From contig NZ_POJH01000013.1 of the NCBI RefSeq assembly GCF_002960625.1, forward strand, positions 1 through 53,605: DNA of 53,605 nt. The letters are read 5' to 3'. This document shows, piece after piece, positions 1-7,881 of the stretch. The position numbers were made by a program, and so were the translations under genes. Origin of the DNA: Streptococcus suis. GTDB taxonomy: Bacteria > Bacillota > Bacilli > Lactobacillales > Streptococcaceae. The notes under the pieces were generated by a model, which was not told the origin of the DNA, made no database searches, and saw only the letters and a list, made by a program, of their open reading frames with translations. Numbering within the stretch: the first letter of the stretch is position 1; every line of letters begins with the position of its first letter.

Positions 1-9
1 CATTTTAGG

Positions 10-43
10 CAAAAACAGAACTTAGTCTGAGACTAAATTCTGT
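10..43 (-). terminator. Intrinsic terminator downstream of the DUF4767-type lipoprotein gene
   Basis: Inverted repeat ACAGAA-c-TTAGTC / GACTAA-a-TTCTGT (15-43) with a 3-base loop. Read on the minus strand it is followed by a run of T (10-14). It lies 89 bases past the stop of the minus-strand gene at 132-1130. The rest of 1-131 shows no gene. Confidence 0.75.
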
Positions 44-131
44 TGGTTTTATGCAGTTTTCTCAGAGTAACTTCTAGATGGACGGGAACTAGAACTTACT
101 TTGAGAATTTACCCAAAAATCGGCACTTTTT

Positions 132-1130
132 CTATTCAAAGTATGTTTCTGCAACAACAGAATAAGACCCTGCCACAACATCCATTCTTTCTAACTGTCC
201 ACTGGCATTTATTCTATAAAAACCAGCTGATGGAGCAACATTGGGATCTGTCCCTTTCATATTTGGACTGCTGTGGTCTTCTCTAACCTCAATGTAAACC
301 AATCCATCGGATGACTGAACATTTGTAACCACCTGTGCTAGAAAATCATCTTTAGTAAATGGTGTGCCATATCTTGTCGCAGCATGTGCCTTGGCCCAAT
401 TAGCTGCCTGCTCGACGGTCAAATTCTTGGTATCTACAGACGTATTAGGAACAGTTGCCGAGCTAGTTTCAGTTGCCACTGCTGAACTTTCACCGAGAAC
501 CAAGTTTTCAAAGAAGGCTTGTAATTCCTGGTTTTTAGTCGGTCGGAAATACAAACGCTTCTCTGGATTACCCTGATTTTGCTCGGTAATCCAAGCAATC
601 ACCTGACCATCTTTAATGGTAAAGAGATAGAGGTGGGCACTTGGGAATTTTGTATTTTCAATATCCGAATAGATCCCAACTACTGCTGTTTTTCCTGCTG
701 CCACTTGTCCAGTTTCACTCCAAACTAAATCAGGAGTCTCTCCTAGAAAATCTGGCGTCATTTGTTGCTCCGGGCCACTGAGAATACCTGAGGGCAAGGT
801 CACACCAAAAAAGTTACCTTGACGACTTGGCCCATAAGATACATAGTATTGGGGAGGCGAGAATGATGGCCCCCATTGGTCAATCACAAACGTCCTCAAT
901 GCCTCTGCCTTGCTAGCATCCCAAGGACCGACCTGACTACTTGAACTACTTGATGTAGAAGTAGAGGTAGAGGTAGTTGTGGTTGATGTAGTGGAACTGG
1001 TGCTTGACGAGCTAGAGGATGACGTCGATACAGAAGTCGAGGTTGTTACTTGTTTCTGCCCACCACAGGCAGCTAGTAAGCAGACACTGGCTCCCAAAAG
1101 TAAGCATGAAATAAATCTTTTCTTTTTCAT
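132..1130 (-). CDS. Ser/Thr-rich lipoprotein with DUF4767-like domain(s)
   Basis: 332-aa predicted surface lipoprotein. A short lysine-rich N-terminus and hydrophobic core end in the lipobox LAAC, so Cys22 would be lipidated after signal peptidase II cleavage. Residues ~27-66 are an almost pure Ser/Thr linker, probably a flexible, wall-spanning spacer. After it, WDASKAEALRTFVIDQWG starts a domain that resembles DUF4767, found in streptococcal and lactobacillar lipoproteins; its function is unknown. The C-terminal ~100 residues (from about NTKNLTVEQAANWAKAH) look like a second small domain. The gene is preceded by GGGAGAGATAAA and lies 19 bases after a second lipoprotein gene with the same architecture, so the two are probably co-transcribed. 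The lipoprotein call is firm; the domain name is from memory. Confidence 0.85.
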   Translation of the reverse strand: MKKKRFISCLLLGASVCLLAACGGQKQVTTSTSVSTSSSSSSSTSSTTSTTTTSTSTSTSSSSSSQVGPWDASKAEALRTFVIDQWGPSFSPPQYYVSYGPSRQGNFFGVTLPSGILSGPEQQMTPDFLGETPDLVWSETGQVAAGKTAVVGIYSDIENTKFPSAHLYLFTIKDGQVIAWITEQNQGNPEKRLYFRPTKNQELQAFFENLVLGESSAVATETSSATVPNTSVDTKNLTVEQAANWAKAHAATRYGTPFTKDDFLAQVVTNVQSSDGLVYIEVREDHSSPNMKGTDPNVAPSAGFYRINASGQLERMDVVAGSYSVVAETYFE

Positions 1131-1149
1131 TTTATCTCTCCCATTTTAA

Positions 1150-2301
1150 CTAATCATCTACTCGATAAAAGACACCTTGGCTAAAGCTTTCTGTCGTTGC
1201 AACACTCTGGGTAGTAAAAATCCTATCCTTGCTAGTGTCCGTCTGATCGCTATGCCCTTCTAAAAATCCATAAGTATTCTGTACCCCTTTTGGAATCAGC
1301 AAAGTTGGTATGGTAGGTGAAGACATAGCATTTGGATTGGTAATTCCTGCTAAAAGAACTTCACCTTCAAACTTGGCATTTTGTACATCAACAAAGACGG
1401 TATTGCCCTCGCCATTTACAGCCACATTTCCTTGACTATCAATCTCAATCCGATTACCACGCGCATTGACCCATTCTCCTTCTAGACTAGCAAAATTTCC
1501 AGCTTGGATTTGTTCCAAATTCATGGACTGGACACTATCTGTTTGATCTGAACTGCTGGTTTCCGTTTCCGCTCTATCAAACTCAAAATCTTCCCAGTCA
1601 AATTGATTAGGATCTAGAATTTCTGACTCTGTCTTTCCAAAAACAGAAACAAGTTCATCTCTCATATGAAAATCTTGCTCGACTCCCTCAATCAATTGAC
1701 CATTTGCATCTAACTTATTAAGCGTACCTACGGCATCTCCTGTCCCTGAACTCCATCCATAACTAACATATTCTCCACTCTGGAACAAGACAAGGGCGCT
1801 TCTCGCACCACCAACTCCAGCTACAAAATTTTCTGCTAACAAAGAAATTTGACTATCAATAATCGCGTAGAATCCCGTTACAAATACTGACCCATCTGTA
1901 TTTTCAGATCCGATAAACAGTTCATTCTGACCATCCTGATTAAGATCATAAAAGGCATATCTTAAATGGGGAACAGTTTTTACCGCACTTTCCATAACCC
2001 AAGAATTCATCGGAAGCTGTAAACCTTGTAGGACAGCCATCATTTTTTCTACATTTTCTTTGTCTGCACTATTCGCAAAGTCAATGATTGTCTGGTAATC
2101 CGAAAAGACGGACTGATACAGTTCCTTATCATCCTTCTTGACTTGGCTCGAACTAGTTGAACTTTGTTGTTTCGTTGATGAACTAGTCGAACTTTGCTGA
2201 GTGGATGACGAGCTAGATGATTGTTTCGTCTGGACATTTGACTTGCTACAAGCTGATAAGGTCGCTGCACAAACCAGTGCTAGAGCTAGATATTTTTTCA
2301 T
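1150..2301 (-). CDS. Lipoprotein with Ser/Thr/Gln-rich linker and DUF6287-like C-terminal domain
   Basis: 383 aa from the ATG at 2299-2301, chosen because GGAGG sits 5 bases upstream and the first residues are a clean signal peptide with lipobox LSAC (Cys18). An open frame extends to 2388 but adds 29 residues unlike a signal. Residues ~23-55 are a low-complexity S/T/Q/K linker. The middle contains DLNQDGQNELFIGSE, an Asp-rich stretch resembling calcium-binding or VCBS/EF-hand-like loops. From NLEQIQAGNFASLEGEW onward the C-terminus resembles the DUF6287 domain of streptococcal lipoproteins. It precedes the lipoprotein at 132-1130 by 19 bases, probably one operon. No enzymatic role can be assigned. 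Confidence 0.85.
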   Translation of the reverse strand: MKKYLALALVCAATLSACSKSNVQTKQSSSSSSTQQSSTSSSTKQQSSTSSSQVKKDDKELYQSVFSDYQTIIDFANSADKENVEKMMAVLQGLQLPMNSWVMESAVKTVPHLRYAFYDLNQDGQNELFIGSENTDGSVFVTGFYAIIDSQISLLAENFVAGVGGARSALVLFQSGEYVSYGWSSGTGDAVGTLNKLDANGQLIEGVEQDFHMRDELVSVFGKTESEILDPNQFDWEDFEFDRAETETSSSDQTDSVQSMNLEQIQAGNFASLEGEWVNARGNRIEIDSQGNVAVNGEGNTVFVDVQNAKFEGEVLLAGITNPNAMSSPTIPTLLIPKGVQNTYGFLEGHSDQTDTSKDRIFTTQSVATTESFSQGVFYRVDD

Positions 2302-2439
2302 AATAACCTCCAAATGAAAAATAGATTGGGAACGAAAGGTATGGCTATTCTTGACCATACCGATAGTTGCTCCGACTAGCATTTCCAATTTTCACTGCCC
2401 TTTACCGGACACATTATCTGTAAATGTTTATTTTTCCAC

Positions 2440-2468
2440 TTGACCAATTTCACTATTTAAGGTACAAT
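2440..2468 (+). promoter_or_regulatory. Sigma-A promoter of tRNA-Cys
   Basis: TTGACC, a 17-base spacer, then TACAAT, ending 12 bases before the tRNA. This is a near-consensus housekeeping promoter. The 2302-2440 stretch otherwise holds only the upstream region of the divergent lipoprotein gene. Confidence 0.8.
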
Positions 2469-2480
2469 ATTCTTTGTTAT

Positions 2481-2551
2481 GGCGGTATAGCCAAGTGGTA
2501 AGGCACGGCTCTGCAAAAGCTTGATCGTCGGTTCAAATCCGTCTACCGCCT
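2481..2551 (+). tRNA. tRNA-Cys (GCA)
   Basis: 71-nt cloverleaf. The acceptor GGCGGTA pairs with TACCGCC, the anticodon loop CTGCAAA carries GCA, and the T-loop is GGTTCAAATCC. The T-stem has one T-T mismatch. CCA is not encoded. Confidence 0.93.
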
Positions 2552-2585
2552 TTATTATAGGATTTTATCCGAATTTATACAAGTC

Positions 2586-2612
2586 AAAAGCCCGATTTTT
2601 CGGGCTTTTTTT
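2586..2612 (+). terminator. Intrinsic terminator after tRNA-Cys
   Basis: AAAAGCCCGA-tttt-TCGGGCTTTTTTT: a GC-rich stem with a 7-T tail, 35 bases past the tRNA. It may also stop hicB transcripts arriving from the other side. Confidence 0.85.
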
Positions 2613-2711
2613 GATTTTTCATTCGGTTAAATTCGGTTAAGTTTGAAAATAATTTCGGACGAATATCTTTTTGAACAAGAGAAAAACTCTCTGCTATCAC
2701 AGAGAGCCTTA

Positions 2712-3116
2712 CTATACCTGCAATTCCTCACGGATTGCTTTTTGCAACAATTGACTAAAGTTGACTTTGTTTTCTTTGCCAACTTCCACAAGCCAGCTTG
2801 GTAGTGTGACGGTCTTATTGACGATTTTAGAGCGTTCACGCTCACGGACAAGTTCGGTATCAACAGAGATAGCCTGAATCACATCATCATCGCTTGCTAG
2901 GTTGCTTGCAAGTGCTTTGAATGATGATGGTTTAGGAAATTCTTTACCCTCATCTTCAAACATGACGGTATAGATTTCAAGAACTTCACGAGCGTTGAAA
3001 ATAGCTTCGCTTAGATTGTCAGCTTCGCTAAATGCTCCAGGGAAATCAGGGAAAGAAATGCTGTAGCCACCATTTTCCTTATCTGCTTCAAACAATGCTA
3101 AATAATTATATTTCAT
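2712..3116 (-). CDS. hicB: HicB-family antitoxin
   Basis: 134 aa. The N-terminus (MKYNYLALFEADKENGGYSI... then SFPDFPGAFSEADNLSEA) is the degenerate RNase-H-like HicB fold that covers the HicA active site. The C-terminus (TVTLPSWLVEVGKENKVNFS, then QLLQKAI) looks like a ribbon-helix-helix / CopG-type DNA-binding tail, so the protein should both neutralise the toxin and repress the operon. It follows hicA by 59 bases, the toxin-first order usual for hicAB. Oddly, no Shine-Dalgarno sequence precedes the ATG; the 60 bases upstream hold two GC-rich hairpins instead (separate entry). Family call is confident; autoregulation is inferred from the family. Confidence 0.92.
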   Translation of the reverse strand: MKYNYLALFEADKENGGYSISFPDFPGAFSEADNLSEAIFNAREVLEIYTVMFEDEGKEFPKPSSFKALASNLASDDDVIQAISVDTELVRERERSKIVNKTVTLPSWLVEVGKENKVNFSQLLQKAIREELQV

Positions 3117-3145
3117 AGTGATAGATTAAGCCAATGATCAGAGCA

Positions 3146-3182
3146 ACCCCTTTAGGGGTACAGGGAGGAGTGCCCTCACTCC
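3146..3182 (-). promoter_or_regulatory. Tandem hairpins between hicA and hicB
   Basis: Two adjacent inverted repeats in the minus-strand transcript. GGAGTG-aggg-CACTCC (3167-3182) overlaps the hicA stop codon at 3176-3178. ACCCCT-aa-AGGGGT (3146-3159) follows. The remaining 29 bases to the hicB ATG have no recognisable ribosome binding site. They could limit read-through, sequester or stabilise the message, or be a repressor target; the sequence alone does not decide. Confidence 0.5.
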
Positions 3183-3361
3183 CCATGCAAGACTTTGAGA
3201 ATATTGTTCAGTGTACCAGGTCTGTAATCCTTCTCTTTGGGTTTAGGTATCGTCACTGTCCGTCCGTCTGGATGTTTCCAAACCTCGTGAGACCCTTTGC
3301 CAAAGTCAGTTTTACTAACACCTTGCTTCTTAGCAATCTTCTTAAGCTCTCGCTCTGTCAT
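3176..3361 (-). CDS. hicA: HicA-family mRNA interferase toxin
   Basis: 61 aa, typical for HicA. The fold is a small double-stranded-RNA-binding-like domain. GKGSHEVWKHPDGRTVTIP contains the catalytic His (GSHEVW), followed by the family's basic strand, and the C-terminal GTLNNILKVL is the usual helix. HicA toxins cleave mRNA and tmRNA and arrest growth until bound by HicB. The ATG is preceded by AAAGGAG. Upstream, CTTGTTTTTAACAAAT (around 3401-3416) is a small palindrome beside a TATAAT-like sequence and is a plausible HicB operator. The pair sits between the nusG terminator and tRNA-Cys, a common place for mobile toxin-antitoxin loci. Confidence 0.92.
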   Translation of the reverse strand: MTERELKKIAKKQGVSKTDFGKGSHEVWKHPDGRTVTIPKPKEKDYRPGTLNNILKVLHGE

Positions 3362-3431
3362 TGGCTTATCTCCTTTCCTTATCTTTAATTATATTATACA
3401 CTTGTTTTTAACAAATATTTTTCAAACTAGC

Positions 3432-3465
3432 AAAAAACTCCCCCAGGCTAGCACCTAGAGGGAGC
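3432..3465 (-). terminator. nusG terminator
   Basis: Minus-strand CTCCC...GGGGAG with an inner CTAGG...CCTGG pairing, followed by TTTTTT, 10 bases beyond the nusG stop. Confidence 0.8.
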
Positions 3466-3474
3466 ATGAATGAA

Positions 3475-4014
3475 TTACAACTCAGCAATCTGGCTCAAGT
3501 TAACTTCAGCAATGGTATCATTACCAAACATAGAGATAACCATTTTGACCTTGTTGTTGTCGATTTCTGTGATTTTACCTGTGTAGTCTGTGAAGGCCCC
3601 GTCAATGATACGAACTGTATCGCCAACTTTGACATCAATATCAAATTCTTGCACAGTTTGACCCATAGATACCAAGATTTGACGGATTTCTTCTTCCAAG
3701 AGCGGTGTTGGTTTTGAGCGGTTACCGTGTGAACCCACGAAACCTGTAACGTTTGGCGTGTTACGCACTACAAACCAAGCTTCATCGGTCATAACCATTT
3801 CCACCAATACATAACCAGGGAAACGGTTTTCTTCTACTTCCTTAACCTCACCATTTTTCTCAACTTGAACGGTCTGAGTAGGAATTTCTACACGAAGGAT
3901 ATTTTCTAACATATTGTAAGTGTGGGCGCGTTGGAGCAAGTTCTCCTTGACCTTGTTCTCATATCCTGAATAAGTTTGCAAAACAAACCAGCCCTTATCA
4001 AAACTATCGTACAT
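3475..4014 (-). CDS. nusG: Transcription termination/antitermination factor NusG
   Basis: 179 aa from the ATG at 4012-4014, chosen because AGGAAG precedes it and MYDSFDKGWFVLQTYSGYE is the conserved start; the frame is open to 4044 without a better site. The N-terminal NGN domain (~1-120) contains ENRFPGYVLVEM and RNTPNVTGFVG, the surface that clamps RNA polymerase. The C-terminal KOW domain (~128-179) has KVGDTVRIIDGAFTDYTG, which contacts S10/Rho in other bacteria. It ends the rpmG-secE-nusG run, a fixed streptococcal order, and is closed by its own terminator. Essential housekeeping gene; nothing unusual. Confidence 0.97.
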   Translation of the reverse strand: MYDSFDKGWFVLQTYSGYENKVKENLLQRAHTYNMLENILRVEIPTQTVQVEKNGEVKEVEENRFPGYVLVEMVMTDEAWFVVRNTPNVTGFVGSHGNRSKPTPLLEEEIRQILVSMGQTVQEFDIDVKVGDTVRIIDGAFTDYTGKITEIDNNKVKMVISMFGNDTIAEVNLSQIAEL

Positions 4015-4123
4015 TTTAACTTCCTTTCTATGGAACCACTGCATTTTTAGACGCTAAAAAAAGCCCGAAGGCTTTCGCTTTTCTTTATTATATCACTTCC
4101 ATTTTACAAATGGCAAGTGTTTT

Positions 4124-4300
4124 CTAGAAAAGATTGATTAAACTCATGATACCACGTGACAAAATCAAGTCAAAGAGATAAACAATTGCCACGAAAAATG
4201 CTGTGTATTGTACAACAGAGGCAAAGTCCTTCCAGCTCTGCTTACGAGTTGGCCAGGCGGTCTTTTTTAAAATCTGGAAAATATCTTTCAAAAATTTCAC
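4124..4300 (-). CDS. secE: Preprotein translocase subunit SecE
   Basis: 58 aa, short single-helix SecE typical of Gram-positives. It starts with GTG at 4298-4300, placed 7 bases after GGAG, and reads VKFLKDIFQILKKTAWPTRK. This amphipathic helix is followed by the conserved W-P-T-R hinge, then a single transmembrane helix (FASVVQYTAFFVAIVYLFDL). SecE stabilises SecY in the translocon. It lies 9 bases after rpmG and 109 bases before nusG; the gap holds a weak hairpin (AAAAGCCTTCGGGCTTTTTT-like, ~4055-4085) that may act as a partial terminator or processing site. Confidence 0.95.
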   Translation of the reverse strand: MKFLKDIFQILKKTAWPTRKQSWKDFASVVQYTAFFVAIVYLFDLILSRGIMSLINLF

Positions 4301-4309
4301 GCGCTACTC

Positions 4310-4462
4310 CTATCTGGTTTCCTTGTGAACGGTGTATTGTCCACAATGTTTACAAAATTTATTTACTTCTAACCGTGTTGGCTTGGGATTACTCGACAGA
4401 CTAATCGAATAGTTGCGAGAACCACAAACAGTACAGGCTAGGCTTGCTTTTTTTAGTGCCAT
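4310..4462 (-). CDS. rpmG: 50S ribosomal protein L33
   Basis: 50 aa, read from the ATG at 4460-4462. [20 protein letters not shown] and [15 protein letters not shown] carry the two CxxC zinc-binding pairs of the zinc-containing L33 type. It lies between pbp2A (34 bases upstream) and secE. The position and sequence match the streptococcal rpmG located in the sec/nusG cluster. Streptococci often encode more than one L33; which paralog is expressed under zinc limitation cannot be told from here. Confidence 0.95.
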   Translation of the reverse strand: MALKKASLACTVCGSRNYSISLSSNPKPTRLEVNKFCKHCGQYTVHKETR

Positions 4463-4495
4463 AAAGCCCTCCATCTCTCTCATTTTATCATGTTT

Positions 4496-6751
4496 CTAAG
4501 GATTTGACAACTCCTCAAACCAAGTTGTAACCGTATCCCAAAGAGATTTAGCCCTCTCTGGCAACTGGGCATCAATCAGATTTTGCTTGGTTTGCTCAAT
4601 CAGATTACGAGCTTGATCGGAAATCTCCTGTACCTGCTCCTGGCTAATGCCAACCTCAGGCTGTGCTGCTGGTTCCTCTGCTACTTCCACAATTCCATTT
4701 TGAACATAGGCATTCTCCACATCGAAGGAAGTCCCTGCTGTATTTGGCAAAATCGCATCAGCTACTGTGCGGAAGACTGTTGGAGCCATCCAGTAGCCAC
4801 TGCTATCAATGTAATGATTCTCATCCGTCTGTTCAAAACCAACCCATTGACTGATAACCAAATCAGGTGTATAAGCAATATACCACTGGTCATTAACAAG
4901 ATTTACATCAAAACTTGTTTCGGTTGTTCCCGTTTTTCCTGCAAGATAGTAATTCGTCGCATCTGCAGATACACCTAAACCATTCGTATAGGTCCCAAGC
5001 ATCATAGAGGTCATTTTATCTGCAACCGAGCGGTCAATTACTTTTGTACTTGTCTCGCGATGCTGAGCCAATACCTTTCCACTCGCTGTTTCAATACGTG
5101 TAATTAGATGAGCATCCTTCATTACACCATCATTCGCAAAAGCACTATAGGCCTGAGCCATTTGCAAGGGGTTCGTTTCCACACCTGATCCGATTGACGC
5201 ACCAAGTACCTTTTCAACATTTTCCATATCAAGACCAAACTTTTGACCAAATTCAAAAGCTTTGTCAATCCCAAAGGTATTTACAATATATGCAACTGGC
5301 AGATTGTAAGATAAAGCTAAAGCTTGGTACATTGGAATGGTATCCGAAGTTGAATAGTCATAGTTGTGTAAGGTATAATCCCCATAGGTTTCTGTATGGT
5401 TATCCAATGGTGTATCAATTGCCCAACCCGCTGCTACCGCTGGCGCATAGGCAACAAGGGGCTTAATAGTTGAACCGGGACTACGCTTAGCTTGGGTCGC
5501 AAAGTTGAATGTTCGAAACACAGCATCTTCCGAACTATTCACGCGCCCAACCAAGGCTCGAACCCCGCCAGTTGCAGGATCCAAAGCTACACTTGCAGCT
5601 TGAGCCGAGGTTCCATCATAACTTGAAGTCGGGAACATAGTTTCATCATTGAAGATAACCTGCATACTCGCTTGAGAATTTTGGTCCATTTCGGTATATA
5701 TTCGATAGCCGTTATTGATGATATCTGATTCTTTAAGGCCATAGCGATCAATCGCTTCAGCAATAACCGCATCAAAGTAAGATGGATAAGAATAGTTATC
5801 TTGTTTACCAGTAAAGGTATCTGCTAACTGGCTCGCTAAATCGACTTGAAAACCTGCATCGGCAGTTGCCTGATCAATATAGCCAGCGTTGACCATATTT
5901 TGCAAGACGGTATCTCGGCGATTGATTGCATTTTCTAAGGAATAATAGGGATTATAAATTTCTGGACCCTTAAGCATCCCTGCTAAAACAGCAGATTGCT
6001 CGATCGTCAAGTCACTAGCAGAAATACCAAAATACTTTTGACTAGCATCTTCAACTCCCCAAACCCCATTGCCAAAGTAAGCATTGTTGAGGTACATGGT
6101 CAGAATTTCCTGTTTGCTGTATTTTTTATTGATTTCAAGGGCAAGGAAATATTCTCTAGCCTTACGGCTGATAGTTTGGTCCTGGGTCAAAAAGGCATTC
6201 TTGGCTAACTGCTGCGTAATGGTTGAACCACCACCTGAACGCCCCAAGGTCAAGACTGCTAGAATAGTTCGCTGATAGTTAATTCCTGAGTTTTTATAAA
6301 AACTCCTATCTTCCGTCGCGATGACGGCATTTTCCATATGATCCGAAATCGCATCCAGCTCCACATAGGTACCTTTTTGACCAGATAGGGTGCCGACCTC
6401 TGCTCCGTCCTTATCGTAGATAATGGTGGTAGCCTTAAGTGCTTCCTGTAAATCCCCAACATTAGCTGTCTTGGCTAGGAAGAAGAGATAGCCACCAACG
6501 GTCAACACCATGACCCCAATCACAATCATCAAAATCTTGGTTAGCTGGTAGCGACGCCAGAACTTGCGGATAGGCTCTGGTATGCGGGATTTCTTCTTAT
6601 TTTTTTCTAAAGACTTGCCACTTCCCCGACGGCTACGACGGGAAAATCCCTCTTGTCCTAGACTGTCTTGTCCAGACTGGTCTGGTTTATCCATTTTTTC
6701 TTTTTCATCTAATCCCTTTAACTGGATGGTTTCTTGTAAATCCTGGTCCAT
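4496..6751 (-). CDS. pbp2A: Class A penicillin-binding protein 2a (transglycosylase/transpeptidase)
   Basis: 751 aa bifunctional peptidoglycan synthase. A basic cytoplasmic tail (~1-70, many R/K) precedes one transmembrane helix (~74-94, ILMIVIGVMVLTVGGYLFF). The GT51 glycosyltransferase domain carries the catalytic EDRSF at ~145 and GGSTITQQLAKN. The transpeptidase domain has SPGSTIKP (nucleophile Ser ~424), SYN (~478) and KTGTTE (~604). The C-terminus from ~690 is Gln/Glu-rich with heptad character (EQVQEISDQARNLIEQTK). Gene order pbp2A-rpmG-secE-nusG is the same as in S. pneumoniae, where PBP2a is one of three class A enzymes. All active-site motifs are intact, with no obvious mosaic disruption. 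The divergent 160-bp gap to the next gene should hold its promoter. Confidence 0.96.
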   Translation of the reverse strand: MDQDLQETIQLKGLDEKEKMDKPDQSGQDSLGQEGFSRRSRRGSGKSLEKNKKKSRIPEPIRKFWRRYQLTKILMIVIGVMVLTVGGYLFFLAKTANVGDLQEALKATTIIYDKDGAEVGTLSGQKGTYVELDAISDHMENAVIATEDRSFYKNSGINYQRTILAVLTLGRSGGGSTITQQLAKNAFLTQDQTISRKAREYFLALEINKKYSKQEILTMYLNNAYFGNGVWGVEDASQKYFGISASDLTIEQSAVLAGMLKGPEIYNPYYSLENAINRRDTVLQNMVNAGYIDQATADAGFQVDLASQLADTFTGKQDNYSYPSYFDAVIAEAIDRYGLKESDIINNGYRIYTEMDQNSQASMQVIFNDETMFPTSSYDGTSAQAASVALDPATGGVRALVGRVNSSEDAVFRTFNFATQAKRSPGSTIKPLVAYAPAVAAGWAIDTPLDNHTETYGDYTLHNYDYSTSDTIPMYQALALSYNLPVAYIVNTFGIDKAFEFGQKFGLDMENVEKVLGASIGSGVETNPLQMAQAYSAFANDGVMKDAHLITRIETASGKVLAQHRETSTKVIDRSVADKMTSMMLGTYTNGLGVSADATNYYLAGKTGTTETSFDVNLVNDQWYIAYTPDLVISQWVGFEQTDENHYIDSSGYWMAPTVFRTVADAILPNTAGTSFDVENAYVQNGIVEVAEEPAAQPEVGISQEQVQEISDQARNLIEQTKQNLIDAQLPERAKSLWDTVTTWFEELSNP

Positions 6752-6911
6752 CGTCTCTTCCTTTCTATGTGAATTTTTTCCATTATACTACATTTTACAC
6801 ATTTCCCTAAGAAAAAGCCCCCCTTGCCCCTTGTGACAGCAGAGAGTGAGGGGGAATTTTTTCCAAAAATATGATAAAATAGGGTCATTCTGAACAAAGA
6901 AGAGGATTCCC

Positions 6912-7880
6912 ATGACACAAGTATATGACATTACCATCATCGGTGGCGGACCAGTCGGTCTCTTTGCCGCCTTCTACGCCCACCTCCGTCAAGCCAAGGT
7001 CAAAATCATTGACTCCCTTCCCCAACTGGGTGGCCAACCTGCCATTCTCTATCCTGAGAAGGCTATTCTGGACATTCCAGCCTTTCCCAGCCTGACAGGA
7101 CAAGAGTTGACCGACAACCTTCTTGCCCAGCTGGCACCATTTGACACCACCATCTGCCTCAATGAGACCCTGACTGCTATCGAACCTGGGGAAACCATTA
7201 CCCTAACAACCACCAAAGGTAGCCACCAGACCAAGACCCTAATTATCGCTATGGGTGGCGGGGCCTTCAAGCCACGTCCGCTGGAGATTGACGGTGCCGA
7301 CAGCTTTGACAACGTCCACTACCATGTGTCCAACATCCAGCAGTATGCCGGCAAGGACATCGTCGTCTTGGGTGGCGGTGATTCTGCGGTCGACTGGTCC
7401 CTGGCCTTTGAAAAAATCGCCAAGACCACTCACATCGTCCACCGTCGCGACAACTTCCGAGCCCTCGAGCACAGCGTGGAGGAGCTCAAGCAGTCCAGCG
7501 TCAACATCCACACACCTTTTGTCCCTAAAGGGCTCTCTGGGGAAAATGGCAGAGCTTCTAGCATTCATTTTGACAAGGTGAAGAGCGAGGACAAGCTCAG
7601 CCTGTCTTTCGACCACCTCTTTGTCAACTACGGCTTCAAATCATCTGTCGGCACGCTGAAAGAATGGGGACTGGAACTCAATCGCCACCGCATCGTTGTC
7701 AACAGCAAGCAAGAAACCTCTGTCCCTGGTATCTATGCTATCGGAGACTGTTGCTTCTACGAGGGCAAGGTTGACCTGATTGCAACTGGACTGGGCGAAG
7801 CCCCAACCGCCGTCAACAATGCTATGAACTACCTCAATCCAAATGAAAAAGTGCAACCCAAGCACTCGACCAGCCTATAA
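6912..7880 (+). CDS. Ferredoxin--NADP reductase (thioredoxin-reductase-like, YumC type)
   Basis: 322 aa FAD-dependent oxidoreductase. The N-terminal dinucleotide motif GGGPVGLFAAFYA (residues 10-22) binds FAD. A second Rossmann motif GGGDSAVDWSL near residue 153 binds NADPH, followed by VHRRDNFRA, typical of NADPH preference. The GDC(C) near the C-terminus (IYAIGDCCFYEGK) is the second FAD motif. The redox-active CxxC of true thioredoxin reductases is absent, which points to the YumC-type ferredoxin/flavodoxin reductases. It overlaps the RBS region of the downstream pseudouridine synthase (1-base gap). Base composition is markedly GC-richer than most neighbours. A GATAAAAT-like -10 lies around 6871-6878, and GAGGA precedes the ATG. 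Confidence 0.93.
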   Translation: MTQVYDITIIGGGPVGLFAAFYAHLRQAKVKIIDSLPQLGGQPAILYPEKAILDIPAFPSLTGQELTDNLLAQLAPFDTTICLNETLTAIEPGETITLTTTKGSHQTKTLIIAMGGGAFKPRPLEIDGADSFDNVHYHVSNIQQYAGKDIVVLGGGDSAVDWSLAFEKIAKTTHIVHRRDNFRALEHSVEELKQSSVNIHTPFVPKGLSGENGRASSIHFDKVKSEDKLSLSFDHLFVNYGFKSSVGTLKEWGLELNRHRIVVNSKQETSVPGIYAIGDCCFYEGKVDLIATGLGEAPTAVNNAMNYLNPNEKVQPKHSTSL

Positions 7881-7881
7881 G

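Noticed and set aside
2481..3400. hicAB as an integrative element using tRNA-Cys as attachment site
   Set aside because: No repeated tRNA 3' end was found beyond hicAB and no integrase is present.
4583..4978. Plus-strand ORFs within pbp2A
   Set aside because: Antisense shadows of an intact PBP with all active-site motifs.
7239..7616. Minus-strand open frames inside the GC-rich reductase gene
   Set aside because: Typical antisense shadows of a GC-rich coding region.
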